DNA of 64,000 nucleotides from Tessaracoccus sp. SD287 (GCF_017355265.1 NZ_JADIJQ010000009.1:44597-108596); one strand, 5' to 3'. Shown: positions 44,624 to 54,031, counted from the stretch's first letter. The notes: a model not told the origin generated them from the letters alone. Numbers and translations are program-made.

Positions 44624-45915
44624 GGGTGGGGGCTCCTTGCCGGTTCGGTGGTGGCGTGCAGTCGGTTGAGCAGCAGCAGTGTGCGGATGATGTGGAAGGG
44701 GTCCTTGACGGGCAGTGCGACCACCTCGTCCAGGGGTGACCCGTCGCGGCGACGGATCTGCAACCACTCCCGACCGCCGGGGTCGGGGAAGGTGGTCATG
44801 GTGTAGTCCTCGATGACCTGCGCCCACTCGGCCAGGCGGGGGTCGCCGGTGCGCTGGGCCAACAGGTGGGTGGCGTACATGGCCTCGGCATGCACCCACC
44901 ACAGTTTGGTGTCCCAGGTCGAGGCCACCAGTGTCTCGTAGGGTGAGGCGGTCTCGGCGACGGTGGGACCCACGGGTTGGCCGCCGTGGCGCTCGACGTA
45001 GCGCAGGATCCCGCCGTAGGTTTCGTCCCAGCCGACCTGGCACGCCGCCAGCGCCAGACCGGTCAGGGTGGCCGGGTCCAGGTCGCCGCCCACCTCGAGA
45101 CGGTCGGCCTGCTGGTCGGCGCTGTGCACGAGCATCCACAGCAGTTCCAGCAGGTGCCCGGGGGTGCGGTGGCTGGCCAGCATGGTGTCGGTGGCGGCCG
45201 CGGTGAGCGGCTGGAACTCCCACCAGGTCTGCTGGTCGGGCGCCAGGAATCCGTCCCTGCCGAGCAGTCGCTCACGCGCCCGGTCACGGACCCCGCGGAC
45301 GGCCGCGCTGTCGTGGGCACGCAGCAGTTCGGAGGCAACGTGCACCAGGGTCATCGGGCCGGCCAGGTCGGCGTAGCCCGCAGGGACCGGGTAGGGCTCG
45401 CTGGGGGCGGTGCGGGCGGCGATGGCGCCGTCAGCGGCCAGCAGCACCCGGACGGCCTGCCGGTGCCAGGCGTCACGACGGTCGTCGTCAGCGTCCATCA
45501 CCCGCAGCGCGCCGGCGATGCCGAGCACGACGAACAGGTCGGCGAAGACGCTGGTGGACAGCTCGCCGTCCGGTCCGCTGGCGATCGGGTCGCCGGCGTC
45601 CGAGAGCCGGAAGCTGGTGGTGGCGTCGTCCAGCACGGCCCGCTCGATCAGCAACGCGGCGGTGCTGGTCGAGCGCTGGTCCCAGACGTCCGGGTCGAGA
45701 TCGAGTCGCCCGGCGCGGGCCTCGTCGGCCAGTTCGGCGGCCAACCAGGCCCAGCGTCCCTGCGACCAGGTGTACAGCTCGGTGCTGGTGCGGCGCCCGT
45801 CGTTGCTGTAGCAGGTGTGGACGCCGCCCTCGGCGCGCACGGCCTGCTCCCACCAGGGCAGGACCACCTGTTCCAGGTGGTCCTGCCAGCGTCGCGGGTC
45901 AGGATGCGACGACAT
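44620..45915 (-). CDS. AGE family (N-acylglucosamine 2-epimerase) protein
   Basis: A 431-residue (alpha/alpha)6-barrel epimerase of the N-acylglucosamine 2-epimerase family. Motifs include YTWSQGRWAWLAAELAD, QQTWWEFQPL, SHRTPGHLLELLWML and STWDTKLWWVHAEAMYA, the His residues in SHRTPGH and VHAEAM being the usual acid/base pair. Members interconvert GlcNAc and ManNAc, or glucose-type and mannose-type sugars. It acts on the unphosphorylated sugar, which fits its position right after the sodium symporter. It overlaps the symporter gene by 17 bp and nagB-like by 4 bp. Confidence 0.88.
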   Translation of the reverse strand: MSSHPDPRRWQDHLEQVVLPWWEQAVRAEGGVHTCYSNDGRRTSTELYTWSQGRWAWLAAELADEARAGRLDLDPDVWDQRSTSTAALLIERAVLDDATTSFRLSDAGDPIASGPDGELSTSVFADLFVVLGIAGALRVMDADDDRRDAWHRQAVRVLLAADGAIAARTAPSEPYPVPAGYADLAGPMTLVHVASELLRAHDSAAVRGVRDRARERLLGRDGFLAPDQQTWWEFQPLTAAATDTMLASHRTPGHLLELLWMLVHSADQQADRLEVGGDLDPATLTGLALAACQVGWDETYGGILRYVERHGGQPVGPTVAETASPYETLVASTWDTKLWWVHAEAMYATHLLAQRTGDPRLAEWAQVIEDYTMTTFPDPGGREWLQIRRRDGSPLDEVVALPVKDPFHIIRTLLLLNRLHATTEPARSPHP

Positions 45916-47425
45916 GCGCCTCGCGCTCCTCGACGGTCATGTCGGTGTTCAACGAGTCGACCAGGGCGTCGGTCTCGGGGGTGTTCTCGGGCTTGATGAA
46001 GCCGATCACGATGAACGAGACCAGGGAGGCCAGCACCGGGGTGGCGACGGTCCAGGCCGACGCCGTGTCGCCCAGTCCCTTGACCCAGTCGGACCACACC
46101 CACCGGTTGAGGCTGAACATGATCAGGCCCAGGGCGGTCGAGATGAGCGCAGCCGACGGCCCGGAGCGACGGAACGGCGACAGCATGCCCAGCAGCATCG
46201 GCACGGCCACCGGGCCGACCAGTGCCCCGAACCAGAGGATGAGCAGGCCCAGCACGCCGCCGAAGGAGTCGCTGGTCAGGGCGATGGCCATTGACCCGGC
46301 AATGAACAGGAAGGTCACGAAACGACCCATCCACAGTTCGGTCTTCTCGGGCAGGAAGCCGCGACCCTTGCGGAACACGGGGATGATGTCGCGCACCACG
46401 ACCGAGGCGATGGCGTTGGAGTCCGAGGAGGTCATCGCCATGGTGTGGCTGAACATGCCGGCCAGCACCAGGCCGATCAGACCGGCGGGCAGCAGGTTCT
46501 GGGTCATCAGCGCGTAGGACTGGCTGGGGTTGGCCAGGTCCGGAACGATCAGCGGGGCCGCCCACATCGGGAAGAACAGCACCAGCGGCCAGAACAGGTA
46601 CAGGGCGCCGGAGAAGAGCATCGAGCGCTTCGCCTCCTTGCCGTTGGGGGTGGCGATCATGCGCATCGCCAGGTTCCAGGTGCCGCCGTTGTAGGACAGG
46701 GTGGCGATGATGACGTAGGCCAGGAAGAAGGGGACGGTGAGGGTGCCGGCGAACGGGTCGGAATGCCCCTCGGGCAACTTGTCCCACATCGTCCAGATGG
46801 TCGAGAAGCCGTCGAGCCTGCCCATCACGGCGATGGCCAGCGCCACGGCGGCCACCAACTGGATGACGAACTGGCCGAAGTCGGTCAGCACGTCGGCCCA
46901 GACCCCGCCGATGGTCGAGTACACCATGGTGACGCCACCGACCAGCAGGATGCCCCACCCGATCGGGACGCCCGCGAAGACCTGCAGCAGGATGGCCGAG
47001 GCACTCCACTTGGCGGCCACGTCGAAGACCTTCAGCAGGGCGCCGGACCATGCCAGCACCTGTTCGGTGGCGACGTTGAAGCGCTTGGCGACGTATTCCA
47101 GCGGCGAGATGATGCCCAGCCGCTGCCGCAGCCGCGGCCAGCGGGGGGCAAACAGGAACATGCCGATGGCGCAGGCGATGGTGATGCTCAGCGCCCACCA
47201 GACGTAGACGGCGAACCCGACGGTGTAAGCCAGGGCGGCGTAGCCGACGAAGACGGCGGCCGAGTACCCGGACATGTGGTGCGAGATGCCGGTCAGCCAC
47301 CACGGAATCTTGCCGCCGGCCACGAAGAAGTCGGCGGCATCCTTGATCTTGGACTTGGCATAGAACCCGATGCCGACCATGACGAAGAAGTACAGGACGA
47401 TGACGATCCAGTCGAGAACACCCAT
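45899..47425 (-). CDS. Sodium/solute symporter (SSS family)
   Basis: A 508-residue LeuT-fold transporter with about 13 transmembrane segments. The SSS signature lies around LTGISHHMSGYSAAVFVGYA and GLIGLVLAGMFSHTMAMTSS, which contributes the sodium site. ATG 47425 has GGGAGG 8 nt upstream; the longer frame runs through the promoter. As first gene of the six-gene operon, it is the likely entry point for an amino sugar or related compound, taken up unphosphorylated with Na+. Confidence 0.92.
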   Translation of the reverse strand: MGVLDWIVIVLYFFVMVGIGFYAKSKIKDAADFFVAGGKIPWWLTGISHHMSGYSAAVFVGYAALAYTVGFAVYVWWALSITIACAIGMFLFAPRWPRLRQRLGIISPLEYVAKRFNVATEQVLAWSGALLKVFDVAAKWSASAILLQVFAGVPIGWGILLVGGVTMVYSTIGGVWADVLTDFGQFVIQLVAAVALAIAVMGRLDGFSTIWTMWDKLPEGHSDPFAGTLTVPFFLAYVIIATLSYNGGTWNLAMRMIATPNGKEAKRSMLFSGALYLFWPLVLFFPMWAAPLIVPDLANPSQSYALMTQNLLPAGLIGLVLAGMFSHTMAMTSSDSNAIASVVVRDIIPVFRKGRGFLPEKTELWMGRFVTFLFIAGSMAIALTSDSFGGVLGLLILWFGALVGPVAVPMLLGMLSPFRRSGPSAALISTALGLIMFSLNRWVWSDWVKGLGDTASAWTVATPVLASLVSFIVIGFIKPENTPETDALVDSLNTDMTVEEREAHVVAS

Positions 47426-47506
47426 CGCGAACCTCCCAGGGGTTGTGCTGCTGCGTTGCAGCCGTGGCCCGGGCCACGCTGACCCGGATGCGGCCAGACC
47501 CTTGCA

Positions 47507-47520
47507 TGCAAACGTTTGCA
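47507..47520. promoter_or_regulatory. LacI-type operator of the amino-sugar operon
   Basis: TGCAAACGTTTGCA is a perfect 14-bp palindrome with the CG centre of LacI/GalR and cre-type sites (TGnAAnCGnTTnCA). It overlaps TTGCATGCAA (47502-47511) and lies 82 bp upstream of the symporter ATG, next to a TAGGGG -10-like hexamer (47526-47531), so bound repressor would block initiation. Confidence 0.7.
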
Positions 47521-47560
47521 CACCACCCCTACCGGGGTTCTGTTACCTATTCGTGACCTT

Positions 47561-48232
47561 TCAGACCCGTGCCAGGAAGTGCTGCACCGAGCTGAAGAAC
47601 GCCAGCCCGTCCACGCTGGGGCTGGTCAGTTCTTCGACGTTGTGCTCGGGGTGGGGCATCAGGCCGACGACATTGCCCCGCTCATTGGTGATGCCGGCGA
47701 TGTCGTTGGCCGACCCGTTGGGGTTGCCGAGGTAGCGGAAGACGACCTGGTTGTTGTCCTCCAGACGCTTGAGGGTCTCGGGGTCGGCCACGTAGTTGCC
47801 CTCACCGTTCTTCAGGACGATGGTGATCTCCTGGTCCTGCTCGAAGTCGCATGTCCAGGTGGTGTCGATCGATTCGACCCGCAGGCGCTGGTCACGGCAG
47901 ATGAACTGCTGGGACGCGTTGCGGATCATGGCGCCGGGCAGCAGGTGCGACTCGCACAGCACTTGGAAGCCGTTGCAGATGCCCAGCACCGGCATGCCGC
48001 GGTGGGCGGCGTCGATGACCGAGTCCATGACGGGACTGAACCGGCTGATCGCTCCGCAGCGCAGGTAGTCGCCGTAGGAGAACCCACCGGGCAGGATGAC
48101 GGCGTCGACCCCGCCCAGGTCGTCGGAGGCGTGCCACAACGGCACCGCCTCGGCGCCTGACAGCTGCACGGCGCGCAGGGCGTCGTGGTCGTCCAGCGAG
48201 CCGGGGAAGGTGACCACACCGACGCGGGTCAC
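47561..48232 (-). CDS. purQ: FGAM synthase glutaminase subunit PurQ
   Basis: A class I glutamine amidotransferase of 223 residues that supplies ammonia to PurL. The triad is the Cys in GICNGFQVL and His/Glu in MPHPEHNVE; the oxyanion/PurL interface is [19 protein letters not shown] 48232 overlaps the preceding stop by GTGA (48229-48232), coupling it to the purC-purS frame. Confidence 0.95.
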   Translation of the reverse strand: MTRVGVVTFPGSLDDHDALRAVQLSGAEAVPLWHASDDLGGVDAVILPGGFSYGDYLRCGAISRFSPVMDSVIDAAHRGMPVLGICNGFQVLCESHLLPGAMIRNASQQFICRDQRLRVESIDTTWTCDFEQDQEITIVLKNGEGNYVADPETLKRLEDNNQVVFRYLGNPNGSANDIAGITNERGNVVGLMPHPEHNVEELTSPSVDGLAFFSSVQHFLARV

Positions 48233-49407
48233 TGCTGCTGCTCCTCGACGCGGACGACGAACTGCTCGATGACGGTGTTCGCCAACAACTTCTCGGCCGC
48301 CTCAGCGACCTGGGCGAGCACCTGCTCGGTGACCTCGCCGTCGACCTGCACCTCGAACCGCTTGCCCTGGCGGACGGTCAGGCCCTCGAACCCCAACCGG
48401 GCCAGGGCGCTGGTGACGGCCTTGCCCTGGGGGTCGAGGATCTCGGGCTTGGGCATGACATCGACGACGACACGGTGCTGGGGGGTGGCCATGGGGGTGA
48501 TCCTATCGGTGTGCTGCGTGGCGGTGAACGGTTCGCCGACCAGTCGGGCGTAGGCGTCCAGGTAGCGGTCGCGGGTGGCTGCCACGACGTGGCCCGGCAG
48601 CGGCGGCGGCGGCACGTCGGAGTCCTTGTCCCAACCCGATTCGCGGACCAGCCAGTCGCGCAGGAACTGCTTGTCGAAACTGTCCAGCCGCTGCCCGGGT
48701 TGCCAGGTCGCGGCGTCCCAGAAACGCGACGAGTCGGGGGTGAGCACCTCGTCGGCCAGCACGATGGTGCCGTCGGGGCGGCGTCCGAACTCGACCTTGG
48801 TGTCGGCCAGGATGATGCCGCGCTCACGGGCCACCTGCTCGGCGCGGCGATAAATCGCCAGCGTCAGGTCACGCAATTGCTCGCCGAGCTCGACCCCGGT
48901 GGTCTGCAGCATCTGCTCGTAGCTGATGTTCTCGTCGTGCTCCCCCTGCGCGGCCTTGGTGGCGGGGGTGAAGATGGGCTCGGGCAGTCGGTCGCCATCG
49001 ACCAGTCCGTCGGGCAGCGGGATGCCGCAGACGGTACGGGTCTGCTGGTATTCGGCCCAGCCCGACCCGGTCAGGTAGCCGCGGGCGACGCACTCGACCG
49101 GCACCATGGCCAGCTTCTCCACCACGACCGCGCGGCCTGTCAGCGAGGACGGGATGCCGTCGGGCAGCTCGGTGGACAGGACGTGGTGGGGCACGACGTC
49201 GACGAGCTGGTCGAACCACCATTGCGACAGCTGGGTCAGGATCGCGCCCTTGTCGTCAATGCCGGGGCTCAGCACGAAGTCGTAGGCCGAGACGGCGTCG
49301 GTGGCGACCATGAGCATGCGCTCGGCACCGGTGTCAGGGTCGGCGGGAAGCTCGTAGAGCTCACGCACCTTGCCGGCATGGATCAGGGGCAGGTCAAGCA
49401 GGGGCAC
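48229..49407 (-). CDS. purC: PurC-PurS fusion protein
   Basis: One uninterrupted 392-residue frame. Residues 1-about 295 are SAICAR synthetase: [51 protein letters not shown] and DKQFLRDWL. After a short linker (TQHTDRITP), residues about 306-392 are Pur[32 protein letters not shown] and [16 protein letters not shown]. No stop separates them. An internal ATG at 48491 (MATPQH) has AGGA about 8 nt upstream on the minus strand, so a free PurS could also be made. GTG 49407 is supported by TAATCT 6 nt upstream. PurS bridges PurL and PurQ, and PurQ follows directly. Confidence 0.9.
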   Translation of the reverse strand: MPLLDLPLIHAGKVRELYELPADPDTGAERMLMVATDAVSAYDFVLSPGIDDKGAILTQLSQWWFDQLVDVVPHHVLSTELPDGIPSSLTGRAVVVEKLAMVPVECVARGYLTGSGWAEYQQTRTVCGIPLPDGLVDGDRLPEPIFTPATKAAQGEHDENISYEQMLQTTGVELGEQLRDLTLAIYRRAEQVARERGIILADTKVEFGRRPDGTIVLADEVLTPDSSRFWDAATWQPGQRLDSFDKQFLRDWLVRESGWDKDSDVPPPPLPGHVVAATRDRYLDAYARLVGEPFTATQHTDRITPMATPQHRVVVDVMPKPEILDPQGKAVTSALARLGFEGLTVRQGKRFEVQVDGEVTEQVLAQVAEAAEKLLANTVIEQFVVRVEEQQQ

Positions 49408-49413
49408 GGACCA

Positions 49414-49419
49414 AGATTA
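49414..49419 (-). promoter_or_regulatory. -10 element of purCS-purQ, leaderless type
   Basis: TAATCT on the minus strand ends 6 nt before GTG 49407. Confidence 0.5.
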
Positions 49420-49474
49420 GTCGTTCGTGGCCGCGGCACCCCCGCCGTCCGCGTCAGCGGTGTTGACTGGTGGC

Positions 49475-50491
49475 ATGGAATATCGCTTTCTCGGTTCATC
49501 CGGCATGCAGGTCACCGAAATCACCTACGGCAACTGGCTCACCCACGGCTCCCAGGTCGAGAACGACACGGCGACGGCCTGCGTCCACGCGGCCCTGGAC
49601 GCTGGCATCACCAGCTTCGACACCGCCGACGTCTACGCCAACACCGTCGCCGAGACCGTGCTCGGTGAGGCCCTGAAGGGCCAGCGCCGCGAGTCGCTGG
49701 AGATCTTCACCAAGGTCCACGGGGCCATCGGACCCAAGGGACCCAACGACCGGGGGCTCAGCCGCAAGCACATCAGCGAGGCCATCAATGGTTCCCTGAC
49801 CCGTCTGCAGACCGACTACGTCGACCTCTACCAGGCCCATCGCTACGACCACTCGACGCCGCTGGAGGAGACGATCCAGGCATTCGCCGACGTGGTGCGT
49901 CAGGGCAAGGCCATCTACATCGGCGTCAGCGAATGGACCGCGGAGCAGTTGCGTGCCGGCCAGGAACTGGCCAAGCAGGCCGGGTTCGCCATCGTCTCGA
50001 ACCAGCCCGAGTACAACATGATCCAGCGCATCATCGAGACCGAGGTCGTCCCGGCGTCGAAGGAACTCGGCATCGGCCAGATCGTGTGGTCACCCATCGC
50101 CCAGGGCACGCTGACCGGCAAGTACCTGCCGGGCCAGCCCGCGCCGCAGGGCTCGCGGGCGACCGACGAGAAGGGCGGCAACCGGATGGTCGAGTCGTGG
50201 TTGAAGAATGAGGCGCTGCTGGTGGCGGTGCAGAACCTGAAGCCGATCGCCGAGGAGCTGGGCCTGACGATGGCGCAGCTGGCCATTGCCTGGGTGCTGA
50301 ACAACAAGAACGTCTCCAGCGCCCTGGTCGGGGCCAGCCGACCCGAGCAGATCACCGACAATGCGTTGGCCTCGGGCGTGCAGATCCCCGACGAGTTGCT
50401 GACCCGCATCGACGAGGTGCTGGCCGATCACATCATCACCGACGCCTCACTGACCGCGCCCCGCAGCCCCGAGAGTCTGCGCAAGTGGTGA
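49475..50491 (+). CDS. Aldo/keto reductase (Kv-beta type)
   Basis: An NADPH-dependent oxidoreductase of 338 residues, (beta/alpha)8 barrel, closest in motif to the AKR6/potassium-channel-beta group. The tetrad is Asp and Tyr in FDTADVYANT, Lys in IFTKVHG and His in YQAHRYD; cofactor contacts are in VWSPIAQGTLTGKYL and VLNNKNVSSALVGAS. ATG 49475 is preceded by TTGACT six nt upstream, possibly an imperfect -10, and no ribosome-binding site; the frame start at 49427 is unlikely. It is divergent from purC and convergent with mnhG. Confidence 0.9.
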   Translation: MEYRFLGSSGMQVTEITYGNWLTHGSQVENDTATACVHAALDAGITSFDTADVYANTVAETVLGEALKGQRRESLEIFTKVHGAIGPKGPNDRGLSRKHISEAINGSLTRLQTDYVDLYQAHRYDHSTPLEETIQAFADVVRQGKAIYIGVSEWTAEQLRAGQELAKQAGFAIVSNQPEYNMIQRIIETEVVPASKELGIGQIVWSPIAQGTLTGKYLPGQPAPQGSRATDEKGGNRMVESWLKNEALLVAVQNLKPIAEELGLTMAQLAIAWVLNNKNVSSALVGASRPEQITDNALASGVQIPDELLTRIDEVLADHIITDASLTAPRSPESLRKW

Positions 50492-50507
50492 GCTGACCGC
50501 TCACGGG

Positions 50508-51155
50508 TCAGCGCTCGTTCTTGCCCTCGTCGTCCTCGTCGTCCTCGTCGTCCCAGCCCTGGCCCTCGGTGGTGCTGGTGCTGGAGTCGGCGTGGTCGGC
50601 GGCGGCGCGCAGTTCCTCACCGATGTCCTGATGGCTGTCGACCGGTGCCCCCGGTTCCGGGGCATCCTTCTCGGTCGCGTCCTGCGTGGCCGCAAGCTCT
50701 GTCGCCGCCTCGGTGGGCCGTGGCCGGGTCGGTGGCACCCAGCCCTGGGCTGGCTTCCAGCGAACGGCCTGGCGGGCCCCAATGCCCTCCTCCTCGTCCT
50801 GGGGATGGGTGAAGCCCGCCTCTTCCAGGTCGTCACCGAGTTCGTCGACCAACGCCCGGTCGGCGTCCCACAGGCCCAGGCGGTAGGCGGTGCGCGAGAC
50901 CATGTGCGCCGACACCGGCGCTGTCAGAATCTGGAAGGCGACGATCAGCGTGGCCAGCAGGGTCGTCTTCCAGTCCCACATGCGCAGGGCCACCCCGGTC
51001 AGGATCAGGATCAGACCGAAGACCTGCGGTTTGGTGGCGGCATGCAGTCGGGTGATCACGTCGGGGAAGCGAACGATGCCGACCGCGGCGGACAGGCAGA
51101 AGAAGGTGCCGCACAGCACCAGGAAGGCCGACGCCAGGTGAATGAGGTCAGTCAC
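50508..51155 (-). CDS. mnhG: Mrp antiporter subunit G with acidic tail
   Basis: A 215-residue subunit of the Mrp multi-subunit Na+(K+)/H+ antiporter. The conserved MrpG core is residues 1-100 (three membrane segments; VGIVRFPDVITRLHAATKPQVFGLIL). The remaining 115 residues are an additional cytoplasmic tail rich in Glu, Asp and Pro ending DDEDDEDDEGKNER, not found in standard MrpG of about 110-120 residues. Last gene of the operon; it overlaps mnhF by 4 bp. Confidence 0.9.
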   Translation of the reverse strand: MTDLIHLASAFLVLCGTFFCLSAAVGIVRFPDVITRLHAATKPQVFGLILILTGVALRMWDWKTTLLATLIVAFQILTAPVSAHMVSRTAYRLGLWDADRALVDELGDDLEEAGFTHPQDEEEGIGARQAVRWKPAQGWVPPTRPRPTEAATELAATQDATEKDAPEPGAPVDSHQDIGEELRAAADHADSSTSTTEGQGWDDEDDEDDEGKNER

Positions 51156-51508
51156 TTCTTGTCCTCGGCTTCCCAGGCGTCGGCCTCGTCGTGCACGGGG
51201 TCGTCATGATGACGTTGCTCGCGCAGGGTACGGACGTGGTCGGACCGGTTCGAGATCAATCGCGCCATGCCGACCGCCGCGGTGAACCCCAACATCGACA
51301 GCACCAGCAGCACCGGAATGCCCATCTCGTTGCCCGACGTGACGGTGTACAGACCGGTACCGGCGATCAGGATGGCGATCATCACGTCGGAGGCGACGGA
51401 TCGGTCCAGGCTGGTGGGCCCCACCGCCATCCGGTACAGCACGAAACCGGCGGCGGCCAGCAGCAGCACGACCGACGCCCCGTGCAGGAGGTCAATGGCA
51501 AGGTTCAT
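51152..51508 (-). CDS. mnhF: Mrp antiporter subunit F
   Basis: A 118-residue membrane subunit with three hydrophobic segments (VVLLLAAAGFVLYRMAVGPT, VMIAILIAGTGLYTV, VLLVLSMLGFTAAVGMA) matching MrpF/PhaF, followed by a charged tail of about 35 residues. Required for assembly of the antiporter; it overlaps mnhG and mnhE by 4 bp each. Confidence 0.9.
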   Translation of the reverse strand: MNLAIDLLHGASVVLLLAAAGFVLYRMAVGPTSLDRSVASDVMIAILIAGTGLYTVTSGNEMGIPVLLVLSMLGFTAAVGMARLISNRSDHVRTLREQRHHDDPVHDEADAWEAEDKK

Positions 51509-52095
51509 TCGGCACTCATCTCGGGGGCCGGGCCGGCCTCTCGCCTCTCGGCGGCGGCGCGGCGCTCGATTTTGGAGCCGAAGGCGCCCAGGATCAGTCG
51601 CTCCTCGCGCAGCGCATGGCGCTTGTCGAGCTCGATGTGGTCAGGGCTGGTGTCGAACAGGTGCAGGTACAAGGTGCGGGTCTTGCGGCGCGCATCGACC
51701 ACCACCGATCCGGGCACGATGGACAGGATGCTGCCGGTGCCCACCTGGTAGAGGTCGCTGTTGGAATTGAGCCGGACGGCAATGATGGCGCTGTGCACGG
51801 TGGGCCGCCTACTGAAGGCGTAGCGCGACAGCTTCACCGAGGCGCTGGCCAGTTCCCACAGCACGATGCCCACCAGTCGCAGGAATCCGAACGGGTTGAT
51901 CCGTCCTCCCCACTCGATGCTGGGCAGGGGGAAGACGATGGAGATCAGCAGCGCGATCAGCACGCCGGTGGCCACCGTCAGCAGCGACGCCTCGCCGTTG
52001 AGCATCACCCAGACCAGGGTCAACAGCGCCAGGCTGGTCCACTGGCCGCGGATGCGGAACCGGCGGCGAACCTCGGGGGTCTTCTCGGGACTCAT
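51505..52095 (-). CDS. mnhE: Mrp antiporter subunit E
   Basis: A 196-residue MrpE-type subunit: two or three membrane segments (WTSLALLTLVWVMLNGEAS, VATGVLIALLISIVFPLP), then the conserved VGTGSILSIVPGSVVVDAR region and a charged C-terminus. It overlaps mnhF and mnhD by ATGA-type junctions. Confidence 0.88.
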   Translation of the reverse strand: MSPEKTPEVRRRFRIRGQWTSLALLTLVWVMLNGEASLLTVATGVLIALLISIVFPLPSIEWGGRINPFGFLRLVGIVLWELASASVKLSRYAFSRRPTVHSAIIAVRLNSNSDLYQVGTGSILSIVPGSVVVDARRKTRTLYLHLFDTSPDHIELDKRHALREERLILGAFGSKIERRAAAERREAGPAPEMSAE

Positions 52096-53606
52096 CGGCC
52101 CTCCAGAACAGCTCGGGCATAGTCGCCGTCGGTGAGCGCGATGGCGGCTTGTTGGCAGTAGTCGTACAACGGACCGGCGGCCAGGGTCAGCAGCACGGTG
52201 AGCGCGATCATGCCGATGGCGGCTCCGACCATGACCGGTGGCAACCTGCCGGGCACCAGGTCGTCACCGTCCTGCTCCGGGGTGACCAGCTCTGGTTCAC
52301 CCCAGAAGGCACGGTTCCAGGCCTTGGCGATGGCATACAGGGTCAGCAGGCTGGTCAGCATCGCCACCGCGACGAGCGTCCAACCCCACACTCCCCCGTA
52401 CTCCAGGGACGCCTGCACCAGCCCGATCTTGCCGATGAAACCGCTGAACGGGGGAATGCCGGACAGGTTCATGGCGGGGATGAAGAACAACGTCGCCAGC
52501 AGGGGTGAAACCGCCACCAGACCGGAGACCCGCTCCAGTGACGTCGAACCGGCCACCCGGCCGACCAGCGCCACCACCAGGAACAGGGTGGTCTGGATGG
52601 TGATGTGGTGGCTGGTGTAGTAGATCGTGGCGGCCAGTCCGTCGACGCTGCCCAGGGCGATGCCCAACAGCATGTAGCCAATATGGCTGACCAGGGTGAA
52701 CGACAGCATACGTTTCATCTCGGACTGGGCGATGGCACCAAAGATGCCGACGAGCATGCTGAGCGCCGCCAGCACCAGCAGCACCTCGGTCAACGGACGG
52801 TGCGGGAACAGCAGCGTCTGGGTGCGCAGGATCGCGTAGATGCCGACCTTGGTCAGCAGCCCCGCGAACACGGCCGTGACCGGGGCCGGGGCGGTCGGGT
52901 AGGAGTCGGGCAGCCAGGCCTGCAGCGGGAAGATGGCGGCCTTGAGCCCGAAGATGGTCAGCATCAACGCCTGCAGCATCACCTGGGTGTCGTCCGGCAG
53001 GTCCGGGATGCGCTGGCTGAGCTGGGCCAGGTTCACGGTGCCGGTCGCCGAGTAGACGGTCGCCAGCAGGATCAGGAACAGCGCCGAGGAGACCAGGTTG
53101 ACCACCACGTAGATCGACGCCGCCCGGATGCGGGGTCGGGTGGCACCCATGGTGAGCAGCACGTAGGACGCGAACAGCAGGATCTCGAAGCCGACGAACA
53201 GGTTGAACAGGTCACCGGCCAGGAACGCGTTGGACACCCCCGAGCACAGCAGCAGGAACGTCGGGTGGAAGATCGATACCGGGGTCTCCTGGCGGATCTC
53301 CTCCTCGTCCTGGCCCCCGGAGAAGATCAGCACCCCGAGGGTGACCAGGGCCGCGACCAGCAGCATCAGCGCCGAGAGCCGATCGGCGACCAGAGCAATC
53401 CCCACGGTCCCCTGCCAGGCGCCGAACCACAGCGTCTGGGCACCTTCGCGGTGGGCCGTCAGCGCCAGTCCGGCGACGACCACCACCACCGCCACCAGCA
53501 CCGTGATCGAGATCAGGCGCTGCAGCCGAGGACGTCGACCAACAATGAGGGTGAGCGCGGCCCCGAACATGGGCAGCAGCACCGGCAGCGGCAGCAGGTT
53601 GTTCAT
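52092..53606 (-). CDS. mnhD: Mrp antiporter subunit D
   Basis: A 504-residue NuoN/NuoM-like proton-channel subunit with about 14 transmembrane helices. The key charged residues of the family lie in LFVGFEILLFASYVLL (Glu) and FGLKAAIFPLQAWLPDSY (Lys and the following polar helix), and FTLVSHIGYMLLGIAL holds the membrane His. With MrpA it forms the ion-translocating path. Overlaps of 4 bp join it to mnhC and mnhE. Confidence 0.93.
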   Translation of the reverse strand: MNNLLPLPVLLPMFGAALTLIVGRRPRLQRLISITVLVAVVVVVAGLALTAHREGAQTLWFGAWQGTVGIALVADRLSALMLLVAALVTLGVLIFSGGQDEEEIRQETPVSIFHPTFLLLCSGVSNAFLAGDLFNLFVGFEILLFASYVLLTMGATRPRIRAASIYVVVNLVSSALFLILLATVYSATGTVNLAQLSQRIPDLPDDTQVMLQALMLTIFGLKAAIFPLQAWLPDSYPTAPAPVTAVFAGLLTKVGIYAILRTQTLLFPHRPLTEVLLVLAALSMLVGIFGAIAQSEMKRMLSFTLVSHIGYMLLGIALGSVDGLAATIYYTSHHITIQTTLFLVVALVGRVAGSTSLERVSGLVAVSPLLATLFFIPAMNLSGIPPFSGFIGKIGLVQASLEYGGVWGWTLVAVAMLTSLLTLYAIAKAWNRAFWGEPELVTPEQDGDDLVPGRLPPVMVGAAIGMIALTVLLTLAAGPLYDYCQQAAIALTDGDYARAVLEGR

Positions 53607-54031
53607 TCGCTCACCATGTCTTCGCCGGTGTCCTGGAAGCGGGCTTCCTCGAAGGTCGTGGAGACCTGGTCCTTTTCGGCCAGCGCGCGAATGCGTGCGT
53701 CCTCTCGGTCGTCCTGCACCTCGTCGTGGCCGAAGAGCTGGAAGCTGCGGTAGGCCATCGTCATGACGAAGGCGGCGACGGCCATGTTGATGACGATGGC
53801 GGTCAACACCATGGCCTGGGGAAGCGGGTCGATCTGGTCCTCGGGGTTGCCGCGGCCCACGAACGACGGGTTGCCGGCGGGGCCGGCGGCCACCAGGAAG
53901 AGCATGTTGACGCCGTTGCCCATCACGATGACACCCATCAGGATGCGCGACAATGAGCGTTCAGTGAGCAGGTAGACGCCGCAGGCCACCAGCATGCCGG
54001 CGACCAGGCACAGGGCCAGGTTCGGGCTCAT
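53603..54031 (-). CDS. mnhC: Mrp antiporter subunit C
   Basis: A 142-residue NuoK-like subunit with three transmembrane segments (LALCLVAGMLVACGVYLLTE, ILMGVIVMGNGVNMLFLVAA, QAMVLTAIVINMAVAAFVMTM) and a charged C-terminal tail. Start and stop overlap mnhA and mnhD by 4 bp. Confidence 0.92.
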   Translation of the reverse strand: MSPNLALCLVAGMLVACGVYLLTERSLSRILMGVIVMGNGVNMLFLVAAGPAGNPSFVGRGNPEDQIDPLPQAMVLTAIVINMAVAAFVMTMAYRSFQLFGHDEVQDDREDARIRALAEKDQVSTTFEEARFQDTGEDMVSE

